A stretch of DNA of 64,000 nucleotides from Acytostelium subglobosum LB1 (GCF_000787575.1 NW_012236499.1:62001-126000), one strand, 5' to 3'; counted from the first letter of the stretch, positions 11,901 to 25,700 are shown. Notes: generated from the sequence alone by a model not told the origin. Made by a program: numbers and translations.

Positions 11901-13860
11901 CCTCTCTCATACCCTCGCCCTAACCTTGCCCTCGCCCTCGACCCCAACCCTCAACCCTCGCCCCAATAGCCACAACTGATGTAACAGCACCTGTTTTGGA
12001 GACATTGGAACTCCTCACACCGAGAGTGGACGTCGGATCACATGCAAGGAATATTGATGTCAGGTTCACTGTTCGAGAGTCTGGCACTGGATACAGCAAG
12101 CGCCACATGCCATTGGTCTATCTTACAGGTTACGTACATGAGACCTACAAACTGACAACAACATCAATGTCACAAGTAGATGATGTATACACGTTCACTG
12201 CATCTGGAATGATTCCATATGCATTCGCGACCATGACCAGTGGCGCGGTGATTGGTGGATCAACCTTGGCATTCATCTCGGTCTACGGCTTGGTGGACAA
12301 CAGTCAGAACATCAATGGCTACAGCACTGAGGACCTGCCCGTCACGCCACTGGTGGCGCGGACCGTCGAGATAGTGTACACGCACATCACACCAATTCTC
12401 GAGAGGGCAGTGCTTGGCCAAGGCGTGATAACAGTCATTGGCAAGAACTTTGGACCCACGGCAACATTGGTCGACGCACTCAACATTGGCAATGCAACAG
12501 TATTGTTCACCAAAACGTTTGGTTCAGTTGTGATTGCAGTGTTCAATGTATCCAATCAAGTGCATGAGAACAGGACATTGACGATACAACTTAGGAATCA
12601 GCCTGACAACTCAACATACTACTCCAACAATTTGACCGTCAGATACGTCCCACCACCCAATATCCCTGTGATCACATGTCCAGGCACACCACCATGTTCC
12701 GGCAATGGCTATTGTTCGCCAACCTTTGGATGCCAATGCATTGGTACATGGTATGGAGATGACTGTTCATCACGTATGTATCTCGCTTAATCATTGGAAC
12801 TATCCCACTCAACCACTCAATCACTCAATCACTCAAACACACTTCCATCACTCAATCATACAACCACTCGATCACTAACTGGAACTATCCCAATCACTCA
12901 ATCACTTAATCAATCAATCAATAATGAACAGAGGCGGTACCAATTGCCCCAGTGATCAATCCAGAGAGCCCATCAACAGTATACACATTCAACGAGACAG
13001 GTGTGATCATTGTTGGTGAGATAGAGATTGTGAGAGTGAGGGTGTTGGATCAACTTGGTGCAGAGTTGGCATCATATCCTTTGAATCAATGGAATACATC
13101 AAGCACATCCAATCAATCACGAGACTATCTTGCTCAATATGGTCCCGATGATCTTAGTAACGTCGGTTTGATCAAGGTCAATGTACGATGGTTCACAGAG
13201 GATGAGAATATAACATTCGCAGGCGACATACTCCCGATGAAGAAGAACACGATCAAATACACCATCTCACTGTCCAACTACACATTCCCAAGTCAGTTGG
13301 ATTCGATGCAAGTTGTGATGCGAGCCACCATCAACACGACCGATGCCAACTCATGCTCCATCCAACAGTATGGCTACACAGATGATAGTGATGGCAACAA
13401 GGACAACCTGTTCTGGATGCGTGTCAAGGTGCAGAGTTACAGTGTGTACGGCCACTTCATCCAGAAGGCGATGGTTGATGGCAGAGTGTCAGCCGTGTCC
13501 AACGTGCTCCTCAATGACACGGTGCAGACTGTGAACGACACTCAATCATCACAAACACTGATTGGCATCAATGTGTCGGCATTCACAAGACAAGCCTACT
13601 TGGACCCAGACTTCCAACTGCTGCTGGACACCGATGATGCCAAGGGCATGAATGGCGCATTCTGCAAACGATCATCATCATCATCATCAAAGTTATCACC
13701 ACTGGCCATCGCTGGAATCGTTGTATTATGCATTTGCTTTGTGGCCGCCATTGTAGTGGCCATTGTGATGAGGAGGAGATCACTTAAAAAGGAACAGAAA
13801 GAAGTGAAGCGTATCAATATGAAGCTATCACAACTCAAATCACAACAAAATCAAAGTTGA
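8962..13860 (+). CDS. ComC-like EGF/TIG transmembrane protein, array copy 2
   Basis: Seven exons, 8962..9976, 10185..10487, 10563..10898, 10971..11372, 11456..11878, 11970..12773 and 12932..13860, all phase 1, give 1403 residues. The first ATG in frame starts a signal peptide with a Met-rich core (VIMMMLVMIMAM) ending near THGQ. Domain order matches copy 1: beta-rich exons, TIG-like segment (GVITVIGKNFGPT), EGF module (CPGTPPCSGNGYCSPTFGCQ), C-terminal domain, membrane helix (AIAGIVVLCICFVAAIVVAI) and a Lys/Arg-rich tail. Its exon 1 is exactly the length of exons 1+2 of copy 5 joined (1015 nt), so an intron has been lost or never gained here. The intron before the TIG exon carries a telomere-like CCCTNN tract. 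The Thr-rich frame 5' of the ATG is excluded. Confidence 0.86.
11911..11966 (+). repeat. CCCTCG/CCCTAA-type hexamer tract inside an intron
   Basis: Degenerate hexamers of CCCTCG, CCCTAA, CCCTTG and CCCCAA type fill most of the intron 11879..11969 of array copy 2, on the coding strand. Similar tracts sit in introns of the genes at 47232 and 41262 and near the GBF gene. Confidence 0.7.
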
Positions 13861-14915
13861 TTATTCATTCAATCAATCAAATAATAAATATGTTACAATT
13901 GAATTATTAAAAATAATATTAAATTATTTTGTATTCTATTATTATCTAATAACCCAGGATTTAATTAGAGGGTTAGTTAGGTACAAACTTAAATATTGTG
14001 GGATAATGGATCGTTCCTTGTTACACATCAGATGAATTGGGTTGGGTTATGGTAATAAAATGGATTGATCAATAACTAATCTATATAATATTCTTTTATT
14101 AACATAGATTATATAATATTTTTGTAAGATGCTAAGAGATCCTACTAAATTTTCTTTAGCTGCTAAGATCTGCAGTCCAGAAAAAGTAGCATTACTCAAG
14201 AAAGATGAACGTGTCTGTTCTGAGTTAAAAAAGGGTGCCCAAAGTCTAGGTCAACTCTCAATCAATAAATCAATTATCCATCAAACTTTCTTTCAAATAA
14301 TTAATATTCTTAAGTAAATAAAATAAATATAATATTAAATTCAATCGATCCAACGATCACAAATCAACCAATAAAGATGATGATGTTCGAAAGGTCGACC
14401 CCTCGTGCCTGGGTGGTGGAGTATATTTTGCAAGGGTACCGTTGGATCAACTACATTAAAGTGATTGATTTTAAAGAGATAGAGAAGAATGGAGTGATTG
14501 AGAAATGTTCTATCCTTTGCTCTCTATTATTGATTCGTATTGATATCTACCTTAGGATATTGTATCACTGTGTGAATATTTGAAATAATGTAAAGTAGTG
14601 AATTAATTCAAATAATATCTTAACCAGTGACAATATTGTCTAAATAAATTGTAATATTTATCAATAAATCAGAGATTAAAAGTAGTTAAAGACTATTGTA
14701 ATCAATCTAGAATGAAGTTTGATAGAGATATTTATTATTGGGTTCCAGTATAATTAAATTATATAAGGAGTATTCAAACTACTTCAAATACCACCTACAC
14801 CTTCTAATATTATCTTGGATGTGTTTATCAGATCATAAGATTGAAGTTATAGTAATTTATCAATCTTACAACAATGATTAGTGTCAATTGAGAAAATGAA
14901 ACCTAAGTTATTACT
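13861..14915. other. AT-rich insertion flank, no confident gene
   Basis: More AT-rich than the array, with short frames at 14129..14317 and 14377..14583 that match nothing I know. A perfect 9-bp inverted repeat, GATCCAACG at 14347-14355 and CGTTGGATC at 14440-14448, encloses about 84 nt of higher GC, which could be a folded RNA or a relic element. I found no clear terminal inverted repeat for the neighbouring transposase. Confidence 0.4.
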
Positions 14916-14942
14916 CACACCCACTCATTCCCAATGGGTGTG
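14916..14942. other. 8-bp stem-loop 3' of the transposase gene
   Basis: CACACCCA at 14916-14923 and TGGGTGTG at 14935-14942 form a perfect stem with an 11-nt loop, 27 bases beyond the transposase stop. It may be part of a subterminal repeat or a 3' processing signal. The arms also resemble G-box half sites. Confidence 0.4.
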
Positions 14943-14968
14943 TCATATGCACGTCATTCAGAAGAATG

Positions 14969-16312
14969 TCATTCATTCTTGACAAGCAGACTCTTTGCGA
15001 TCGACTTGACATAGTTACGATGAGACATTGGATCTTTGACATTCCTTGTATACATTATATAGGAGTTGGTAAGGGCATAGGAAATGTATCCAAGTTGTTG
15101 ACTCTGTTGTTGTGAGGAATGGGGATGGTCATGCCAGAAGTAAGTTGCAAGTTGGTTGAACTGATCAAGACCTCTCTTGGTGTCGTCATACAAATCTAGT
15201 ATATCCTGTCGTTCAGATTGTAACCTTCTCTCTGGAGATTCCTGGACATCGAAGAAGGTTGTCGCGAGCTGGATTATTTTCTTGTTGTGGTAAGCTGCAG
15301 CAATTATGCCTTCCTGTGTAGCAAACCTGGAGAGACCTGGAGGCAAACAATTAGCTATTCCAACCTTGTAGACCTCTGAGGGCAGTCTGCCCTTTTTAAT
15401 ACAGAGAGTTGCTTCGATGCCAATAAGTTTGAGTCTCTTGAGTTGAGCAAAGTTTGAGAACTTGCTGTCAGCAGTGAGGTGGTAGTGTTTGTCTTTATCG
15501 AGTGGCATCTTCTCAATCAATTGGGCCAAAGCTATCTCTCCTGTCGCCTCCTTTGATGGCATCATCCCAAGCAAATAACGTGTATCTGTGTCACCAATAG
15601 TGTTGATTTCAAACGCCCACTTCTCTGGCTTCTCCTTGTTGTAACTGAGGCCAGCATGCATTGTTGGTTTTGCTTTGATCCTTGACTCATCAATGGTAAG
15701 AAAAGTGCCTGGCGACAGGTGATGTAGGAAGTTGGTCTCGAGGATGCTTCTCATCTTCTCCAGGTTGATTGTCAAGTGAGGGTGGATGACGCTGAACCGG
15801 TCCTTGCCCATGGCCTCACCCTTCCCAGGATATGTATACGAGTACTCTCCATGGGAGAAGAGGTCCGGGTGGTTGGAGATTCCCATAACAACGCTGACTA
15901 GTATCAACCCAATGTATGTGTAGACTTCCTTTGATTGTAGCTTGGCTGCATTCTGAAATTGATCGAGTTTGTTCGAGTCATAAAGCATCCTATCTACCAA
16001 CTTTTGATTAACCATGCACTTGAAGTAGTCAATTGGATTCACTGACGTTGGAATGTTCTTCCATGATGGTAGATGAGGTTCGTACTTGGGTGTGAATATG
16101 GGGTCCTTGATCGTGGTCCAACTATATCTCTTGAGAACCTCCTGCAGGACAGGGTACCTAGTAAAATGTTAATGAACATGTTTGAGAGCATCATTATCAT
16201 ATCAAAACACATACTCTGGAAACCCTCCTGGGATTGCACATGAAGGTTTTTTCTTCTTCTTCTCTGGTTTATCCTCTTCGTTCGATTCTATATCTTTCCT
16301 TTTCTGTGACAT
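14969..16312 (-). CDS. piggyBac-type (DDE_Tnp_1_7) transposase
   Basis: Two exons, 16312..16215 and 16157..14969, with a phase-2 intron of 57 nt (GTATGTG...CTAG), give 428 residues without a stop or frame break. A Lys-rich nuclear-localisation-like stretch (PEKKKKKPS) follows the start. The family entry motif VNPIDYFKCMVNQKLVDRML is clear, with acidic residues at TIDESRIK, LTADSKFSN and DDTKRGLDQFNQ matching the DDD positions. The C-terminal segment GYISYALTNSYIMY fits the family's last core helix. It is shorter than insect piggyBac and shows no Cys-rich C-terminal finger, so it is either a compact dictyostelid type or a domesticated copy. It lies antisense inside the ComC-like array. TTAA target duplications and end repeats could not be identified by eye. 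Confidence 0.85.
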
Positions 16313-17401
16313 TGTCTTTGAATGAATGAATCCAACTAGATAATGATTGAATAAATGGTGAGTGATGTGNGTGTTTTTGAAAATACACCTCACACTCTTT
16401 CACTGACTATTCCAGGAGTTGTAAATATAATTCCAACAGTCATCAGGTGATCAATAGGTATCATATTAGAGTACATTAATAGGTGAAGAGTTATGAGATA
16501 TTATTAACAACGAATAAGGGCCAATAAAAAAAAAATTGTTCATTATAATTCTTTATCTCAAGGAATTTTGAAACTGTCTACTTTATTAAGGATTAGATCT
16601 CTACTACTTGAGTAATTTAATCCAATTGGTTAGACCATTCCAAATGTTCATCCGACCAAGATACATCGAGATAGATAATTTCTTGATGTATTTAAAAAAT
16701 TGATTGAATGAAGTATCATTTTAAAGTATCATTCAATCTAGATATATAAATAAGATCGAGTCCAGAGTATAGAATAATTTATTAATAACGTGAATTATGT
16801 TTGTGAATTATTATCTTAGCAAGAATACCAATGTGATTATCTGATGAAAAATAAAAAGTTTGCTCCCACCCAAACACCAAGAGTCGACCAAGATTTCAAA
16901 AAGACGACATTTTAATTATCGGGTTCAGAACTTTTATGTTTTGTGGGCGCCGACTTTAGGTGATTCGAAAGTGTTCCTTTCAAAAGAAAACACTCACTTT
17001 CATCATCTTCGAAGTAGATTTAATTAGATAATTACAACAACAGATATTGTTTAGGATTTTATTGTTGTCGATGGATGGTCACACTCAATCAATGATCAAG
17101 CCAAAGATAGGAAATGAAAGTTAGTGTGTATGTCTCTTTCTGTGTCCTTCTAACTTTAACAGACATACACACACATCTTAGGATGGATATTATAATGATC
17201 GTATGCTGATGATGATGATGATGATGATGAACCAATCTCAATCTTTGGCCCAGAGTCTTAGAGTAATGGGTAAGACATGTTCCATCAATTCCGTCCTCCC
17301 TATGACCCCTTATGTTGTTCCCATCACTCGGTATTAACTCATTCAATAACTCAATCATTCAACCAATCATCCCAACTCACAAGGTGTACACATAACTTTA
17401 A
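16313..17401. other. AT-rich flank between the transposase and array copy 3
   Basis: AT-rich DNA with an N at 16370, an A run at about 16528, and a TGATGATGATGATGATGATG run at about 17206-17230. No gene is supported. The last few hundred bases should hold the promoter of copy 3. Confidence 0.45.
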
Positions 17402-20400
17402 ATGTCACATACTACTACTACTACGCTCATCTTCATTGTTGTTGTACTCTTGACATCATCCTCAACATCAGCGGTTGTAGTCTTGGGACAACCATGGTCT
17501 GTCGAGACAAGAACAATCGTGGAGTATTCGTCACCTGGTAGTTGTAACTTAAAATGTACAATTATAACAAATAACACGGAGACGTTACAATTCAACACAA
17601 TCGATAATGAACCATCTAGAAATACAACGTTCAACGTCTTCACTTTCAACGGTCTCCAATACATCCAATTCATGCAGTTCTACCTCGCAGCCCAGCCCAA
17701 TCCATTCATCATCAACGGTCACTTCCTAACCGTACCACCCCTCAGCAACACCGTTCGCTGGAACACTACATTCCTCTGTGATAGTAAGTAGTATACATGC
17801 CCTGGAATGATCCCATACTTACCCCCCCGCTCATCCACCCATCCATTCAGCCCCTCCACCACTGATCTTGAACAAGTACAGTGGACCATTCGTGCGGAAT
17901 AGGGTCACACCGGTACTCAATGCCAGCCCTGGCAATTATGACTCGTTCCAGACTTTGATAACGATCAATGATCCACTGAAAAATATCTATGGATTTTATT
18001 TTTGTTCCTCGCTGGCGTTCAAGTGTCATATGCTGCCAATCAGATCGATCACAGCCGATACCACTCTGTTCCAAATGGTCATCTACCCATCCAACCTGGC
18101 CAGCAACTACACTGGCTACACCTCGCCAATCAACATCACTGTCTCCAACTCTGGCCGTGCCACCAGCATCTTCTTCCCGCCACTCGTCACCACTACCACG
18201 TCCCTCACCAAGAGCTATGAGGTCTTTGACTACAACGTCGGCACTGGACTGGTGCCCACCCGCGTCGTCCCCAACTTTTCCGCAATGATCACCTCGACCC
18301 CTGACGCCAACTACTTCATCCACCCCAACTCCACATACCAAAACGATATCCTGTTCTACTATCGCGCCATCAAGCCTGTGATGAACACGGCGGATGGCCA
18401 CATTCAATCATTGGTGCTGGCGGCCGTCCGCTCGACCTGGATGCAGCTGCTAGAGATCACTGATCGTCCACTTAGCTTGAGCAACTACACGCGTGCCTAC
18501 CCCGACGACTACAACACCTACAATGCTGATAGGAGTGCGGTTGTGCCGTGGCTGGAGGGCAAACAGTTCACGACCAGCTTCGACCTACCCAGCTACAGGT
18601 ACTGCAACTATAGTTATGGATTGCTGTTCCAGAGCTGGGGCCAAGACGTCTCCTATCCATTTGGTGTGACACATGTCGACCGTGGCAACTTCTCACTTGC
18701 ATTTACCTTCTATGCCAATAGCTACGTCCCCATTGGTACTACCATCAACTTGGATTGCTACTTCGCTCGTCCATTAATCTCATTCCCACCTCCAGAGAGT
18801 TGTATGTACACTCACCCGGCCATCACTCCAACCACTCGGCCATCACTCCCTCACATGGTAAACTAACATGTTCACGCCCAATCAAACGTTCAATCAATCA
18901 ATCAGCTGACTTGATTGAAGCTAGGATTGAGGAGTTTGAGTTCAAACCATTCGCAAACAATATTTACTTGGTTCGAGCACATATATTGGATGACCTATCT
19001 GGCTTTGGAAGATTGTTGATATACTTCTCAACTGGAGAGATATTTGATATGGACTTCCACGACATTTATGCTGGCGATAAGTTTGATGGATATTATGAGC
19101 GAGTGTTAATACTCAACAATCGTACAACCTCATTGCCATTGTACTCCATGTACCTAATGGATCGCGGTGGTACCATGGCCCAACTCGACTTTGGATGGAG
19201 CACATTGACTGGATCCCCACTTGGCATGGCCACAGCCAACTGTAAGTCTCACTCCAGGCCATCACTCAATCACTCAATCATACTAACTCACTCATTCAAT
19301 CAATCAACCAGATGAGATTGGAGTTGAAGACTTGACAGTGTTCTACTTTGACAAGTATGTTATGGATGTGAGCAATGGATTCATGTCGAACTTGTTGTAC
19401 TTGGCATCGCCAAAGATTTATCCAGAATGGGTGGTGGCGATCACCTTTGGTGCCACTCAAGAGAATCCGTATTATGAAGCAACGGGCTTCTATGATTATA
19501 GTCTGGGAGTATTTGTTATCCCATTCACTATACCTGCACGTACAATGACACATCAACTACAATACTACATCTCAATCAGACCTCCCGTCTATGGAACATT
19601 CTCCAAGTTCCGCCAGCTGGCAATCCCCAGCCTAACTGGCGCCATGGTCATCTACCTCGAGCAACTCTACAAACAATTCCCCAACACATCAATCATCAAC
19701 GTTATATCAACGTGTAAGTATTGGACTCGCGCCAGACAATTTCGAAAAAACCAAATTNTGCGGCCAGTGGTTGGCAACTCGCCAGACTCTCAACCGTGAA
19801 GTGCACTTACCACTCATTCAAATTTCACTTCCACTAACATAACATTATATTATTCATTCAAATCATACTTAGTTGGTGATGAGATGCCACCAATGATCAC
19901 CAATGTTCGAGCATTCCCAAGTGTGAGCCCAGTGTTGACTGTTTCCAAACCAACTGCGACCGCCGTGTTGTCCATCGGCTGGAACATTACGATCGTGGAC
20001 CAGTTGAATGGATTCCTACGTGGAGTGATCAGTGTGAGCAGTGATAGGGATGGACTTCCAAGGACATTTGAGATCACTCCAAATGATAGGATTGCTGGTA
20101 CATCAATGAATGGAACCTATCAGATTATGTTCAATGTCACTTCAGACTATGGCAATCAGACCTTCACCTTCATGGACATTGAACTATTTGACACTTCAAT
20201 GAACCGTGGCAAATACACCACATACGAACGCACTCAAGAGACACTCTCGCCAATCGCCTACATCCTCAAAGATCCCCTTCAAGTGGCTCAACTCAACATC
20301 AACTTGACAACATGTAAGTGTTGCGACCATCCTAGACTGAATGGAATGATCCCAAGATATTAAAACACACACTTACTCATTCAATCAATCAATCAATCAA

Positions 20401-22258
20401 TCAATTATAGCATCCAAGGATATCACGCCACCATCGTTGGAGTCTTTGGAGTTGCTCACTCCAGAGATTGATGTTGGTACGTTTAGACGTGAGGTGAGGG
20501 TCGAGTACACTGTGCGCGACGCAGGTGGTATGAGCCCTCGTCACATGCCATGTGTCTGTCTCACTGGATACATATTCGAGTTGGTCAAGCTTAGGTCAAC
20601 CTTAATCAAACAAGCTGGTGATCTGTACACGTACTCTGCAACGGTCGACCTACCCTATGGCTTCGCATCGGCCACCAGTGGCTACGCTGACGGCAAGAAT
20701 TCATACGCCTACGTCTCTGTCTATGGTCTGATTGACAAGAGCCACAATACTATTGGTTACAGCACTGACATGCTTCCCGCCAATGGACGTGTCAACTCCA
20801 CCCTCGCCATCACCTACTCTCACGACACACCAATAATCGAGAGTTGTACAGTTGCCAATGGATTGGTGACGGTTGTTGGCAAGAACTTTGGCGACAATGC
20901 CACTTTGGTGGACTTGGGCACACGCCCCAATATGCCAAAGATCGTGTACACCAAGGTCAAGGGATCGGTTGTCATTGGAGTGTATAGCTTTAACTATGAT
21001 CAGACCAACCCAACCACATTGATACTGCAGGTGGAGAACCGTCCAGGCAACGCCACCTACAACTCCAACGTCCTTCAAATTCAATACTACCCACCTGCCA
21101 AAGTCCCACAAGTCCAATGTCCAGGCACACCACCCTGCTCCAACAACGGAGTCTGCTCTCCAACCTTTGGATGTCAATGTTCCGGCACATGGTACGGAGA
21201 TGACTGTTCATCGCGTATGTATCCCCTCACTCAATCAAACAATCAAACAATCAAACAATCAAACAATCAACAATCACAGTCATTGACCTCCCCACCCCTC
21301 CATCAATGATACAGAGGCTGCTCCAAACACACCAGTGATCAATCCAGATACTCCAACAACGGTGTACACATTCAATATTAGTGGAATGACGATTGTTGGT
21401 GAGATTGAGATTGTGAGAGTGAGAGTGTTGGATCAACTTGGTGCAGAGTTGGCATCATATCCACTGGGCCAATGGAACACGACAATCACATCCAATCAAT
21501 CATTTGATTACTTGTCCAACTTTGGAAGTGACGCCAATCCCAACAATATGGGCACGATCAAGGTGAGCGTGCGATGGTTCACCGAGGACGAGGACATCAA
21601 GTTTGCAGGTGACGTGCTCCCAATGAAGAAGAATACGATCAAGTACACCATATTGGTATCCAACTACACATTCCCAAGCCAGTTGGATTCGATGCAAGTT
21701 GTGATGCGCGCCACCATCAACACAACCGACTCCAACTCGTGCTCCGTTCAACAATATGGCTACACCGATGGCGTCAATGGCAACAAGGACAACCTGTTCT
21801 GGATGCGTGTCAAGGTGCAGAGTTACAGTGTGTATGGCCATTTCATCCAGAAGGCGATGGTCGATGGCAGAGTGTCTACAGTGTCCAACGCATTGCTCAA
21901 CGATACAACGACGACCGCCCAATCCGCCAACGACACACAGTCCTCCACTCAAACCTTTATCGGTATCAATGTGCCATGGTTCGCAACACAAGTCATCATG
22001 GACCCCGACTTCCAATTGCTCCTGGACACTGATGATGCCAACACCATTGATGGAGCACTATGCCAACGATCATCATCATCAGCCGTCAAGCTATCACCTC
22101 TGGCCATCGCTGGTATCGTTGTCCTCAGTGTTGCCATTGTCGCGGCCACAGCCACCGTCATAGCCATCCGTCTAAGGACAGCGCGTAAACAAAAGATTGA
22201 GGTTGATCGTATCAACCTTAGGATGTCCGGTGTCCAATCATCCAATCAAGTTCAATAG
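17402..22258 (+). CDS. ComC-like EGF/TIG transmembrane protein, array copy 3
   Basis: Seven exons, 17402..17783, 17851..18801, 18906..19241, 19312..19713, 19873..20313, 20411..21214 and 21315..22258, all phase 1, give 1419 residues. The ATG opens a signal peptide (LIFIVVVLLTSSSTSA). The second exon begins just before YSGPFVRNRV, a motif kept in copies 2-6 and altered in copy 1. TIG-like GLVTVVGKNFGDNAT, EGF CPGTPPCSNNGVCSPTFGCQ, the C-terminal domain, a membrane helix (AIAGIVVLSVAIVAATATVI) and a basic tail follow. Exon 2 corresponds to exons 2+3 of copies 4-6, as in copy 1. The intron 19714..19872 contains the conserved intronic element and an N at 19758. Divergent antisense frames over exons 2, 6 and 7 are shadows. 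Confidence 0.86.
19754..19804 (+). repeat. Conserved intronic element, copy 3 version (short)
   Basis: The sequence around GGCCAGTGGTTGGCAAC, CGCCAGAC and CTCAACCGTGA matches elements in the equivalent intron of copies 4, 5 and 6. This version lacks about 11-13 nt of the central loop. GGTTG can pair with CAACC. Confidence 0.65.
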
Positions 22259-22786
22259 TTGTACAAGTAAGTAGTAGTTGGAATCATTCCTCACGTTAAT
22301 AATAAAAGAGTGCAAAGGTCGGTATCGACCGGTTTTTGATCAAAGAACACATCACATCACATAACCCCCATTTGGTGACCAAACTGTTTGTGTAAGTGTG
22401 ATTGTGTTTGATCATTCGGGTCCCGAAAATAGCCTCTTTGTTGGTAGTGGCTTGATTAATACTAACGGCAACATAATAGTAATTATGATGATGATATCTA
22501 ATTATAATATCAAGATCATTTAAAGATAGTATGGTTCTCTAGATGATGATGGTTGTTGATCGAAGCAAGCACGAGGATGATATATTAACAAGATCTTTAT
22601 TAATATTGATGATGAGTCGGTAATACCTACTACCTACCAACCTTCCACACTCACTCCCAATTAGCCGGCTCATCGATCAACACTACACTACACTACAACT
22701 TCCAACATGCGCACTACAATGGTACTCATTCAACTCATTCAATCAACCAATCACTTCACTCAATCACTCAATCATTCAAACATACA
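22259..22786. other. Spacer between array copies 3 and 4, with a hairpin and a palindrome
   Basis: GGAATCATTCC lies at 22280-22290. A perfect hairpin, GGTCG-GTAT-CGACC (22317-22330), is followed by TTTTT. TTTGGTGACCAAA at 22371-22383 is a perfect 6+1+6 palindrome about 410 bp before the next ATG and could bind a dimeric regulator. The remainder is AT-rich promoter DNA. Confidence 0.5.
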
Positions 22787-25700
22787 ATGTCAACTTCATC
22801 AAACATGATCACGATGATCATCATCATCACTCTGATGATCATGACATGTGGCATTCAAGGTCAATTGCTTGATAGTAGTTATGTGGTGCAGTATACACCT
22901 TCTACATTATGTGATGCCAAGATTACGTTGGAAATGAATGGTGATGAACCCAATCCCACACATATAATGATCAACGGAACGACTCCACCCAACATGACAC
23001 TGAAGCCAACAATATCATTCGCCGGTGCCAAGTACATCCAATTCTATCTCTCTGGCATCACACCACAAGCAGATCCAATCTACCTCAATGGATCTGTCAA
23101 CATGGGTATCGTCACGGTCTTATTCACCTGGGAGATGTACATTGCTTGTCCACGTATGTTGTCCATCCTTCATCGTCCATCATGTTGCCGTTCAGTGGAC
23201 TAACATACTTCCAAACGATCAAACATACTCAGCCCCACCTCCATTGATCATCAACTTGTTCAGTGGACCATTCGTGAGGAATAGGGTGGAGCCAGTGTTG
23301 GCTCAACAACCAGACAAGTCTGATGTGTTCCAGTCTATTGTGGAGGTCAACGATACATTGAATGGAATGTATGGTAATTATTTATGTAGCTCAAAAGGCT
23401 ATATATGCTCATCTGTGCCAATGAGACAGACCAAACACCAGACTATCCTGCTCCAAATGTCCATCTATCCACTGCCCATCATTGCTGGCAGCGAGAACTT
23501 CACTGAACCCATCAACATCACTGTCACCAACACTGGACGTACTACATACGTCATCTTCCCGCCACTGGTCACCAACACAACGGTCAAGACCAGGGCCATG
23601 GTCATCTTTGATTACACACGTCCGACTGGAGTGGTGCCCTCACGTGTCAATCCCAACTATGCAGCATTGATCAACTCCAATTCACCCGAGGCCATCTACT
23701 TTGTCTATCCCAACGTATCATTTACAAACGATCTACTGTTCTATCCCAAGGCGATCAAGCCTGCGATGACCTTGCCAAATGGAGACACGCTGAACCTCAT
23801 CCTAGCTGGCATTGAATATCAAGCCATTCGACTATATGAGGCTCTGGACAATGCCCGCAACATCAACAATGTAACCCTCAGTGTTCCACGTATGTGATCA
23901 CACTCGCCCAAACGATCACCGGAACAATTCCAATCGATCATTCAATCAGTCAATCAATCATACTAAATCCACTCACTCACTCACTCATTCAATGAATCAT
24001 ATCATTAGCGTATGTTATTCCAACTTCAGCATTATTGGCGCAGACCACACCTTGGGCAAATGGCATACAGTTTAGAACAACATTCGTGTTACCAAGCTAT
24101 CGCAAATGTTCATACAACTACGGTCCACAACTCCCAACGAACGACAATTCATTTGCTTTCCCATTTGGCGTACAGAGAGTAGCATCAGGTGGCAACGTCT
24201 CAATGTCATTCACATTCTACATCAATGGATACGAAGCCGTTGGCACCATCCTAAGCTTGGACTGTTACTTTGGTGATATCCGATTATCAACGCCGGGTCC
24301 AATCAATCAAAGTATGTCATCACATCACTCCAACTTAGACCAACACTCACTGACTAACTCACTCACTCAATCAATCAATCAATCGATCAGCTGACAAAGG
24401 GGCACCTGTTATTATATCATTTGAAATTGGACAAATTGGTGGCAATATGTTCTTGTTGCGAGCACATATTACTGATGACTTGAGTGGCTTTGCCAGGTTG
24501 TTTGTATACTTTGCAAGTGGAGAGTTGTTGGACATCAACTACCTCGACCTCTACAGTGGTACATCACAAGATGGCTACTATGAGAAGTTGTTTATACTCA
24601 ACAATCAAACAGTAACCACACCAAAGTACAGTATATTCATCATTGACTTTGCTGATAATGTCGATCAAATCGATACCTACTCCAACTCACTCTCTGGCAC
24701 ACCCTCCACAATGTACACGGCCAGCTGTAAGTCCATCCACTCAATCACACTGTCAATGGAACTATTCCATCACTCACTCACTCACTCAATCATTCATTCA
24801 GATATTATTGGCGCCGAAGACTTGACTGTATTCTACTTTGATCAGTATGTGATGGATGTTAGCAACACATCTTTAAAGAATAAGGTGTATTTGAGATCAC
24901 CAAAGATAAAGAAGGACAGTAGGGTATCAATCAACTTTGGATCAATCGATGAGAATCCAAACTATGAAGCAATTGGAAAGTATGACATTGGTTTAGACAT
25001 GTTTGTAATCGAGTTCACTATACCAGTTCGCACGATGACCCGCCAGCTCCAATACTACATCATTATCAACCCATTCTGGAACAACCTACTCAAGAAATAT
25101 GTTGCAAGTCTACCTAGCACAATTGACAGCTACGTCATCTATCACGACCTCCTCATCAAACAATTCCCCAACACATCAATCATCAACATCATTTCCAAAA
25201 GTAAGTGTTCAAAAATTTATGCGGCCAGTTGTTGGCAACACACCGGTAACTCGCCAGACGTTCAACCGTGGGGGTGCCACACAAAATATTTTCAAAATGT
25301 TACTAACAATAGCTTTAATCATACTCATTATAGATGGAGATGAAATGCCTCCAATGATAACAAAGATTGCTGCATATCCAAGTACGGCGCCAGTGATGAC
25401 AGTGGCAGGTCAGATGGAGATTGGCTGGAACTTTATCATTGAGGACCTGTTGAATGGATTTGATCATGGTGTGATGAATGTCATCAGTGATCTGGATGGC
25501 CTCGAGCGTACATTCACATTCACCTCGGATGATCGTTTAAGTGGAACGCCACAGGGAGGCTGGTATCAGATACGATTCAATGTCTCATCAGACATGGGCA
25601 ATCAAACATTCACATTCCTCAACATTGAACTATTCGACACTGGAATGAATCGTGCCTACTACCATACCGATACCCAGTACCTCACCACTGTCTCGCCAAT

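Noticed and set aside
24447-25343. Single continuous 298-codon exon in array copy 4
   Set aside because: The matching introns in the other five copies, and consensus splice sites at 24727 and 24801, show that an intron of 75 nt is being read through.
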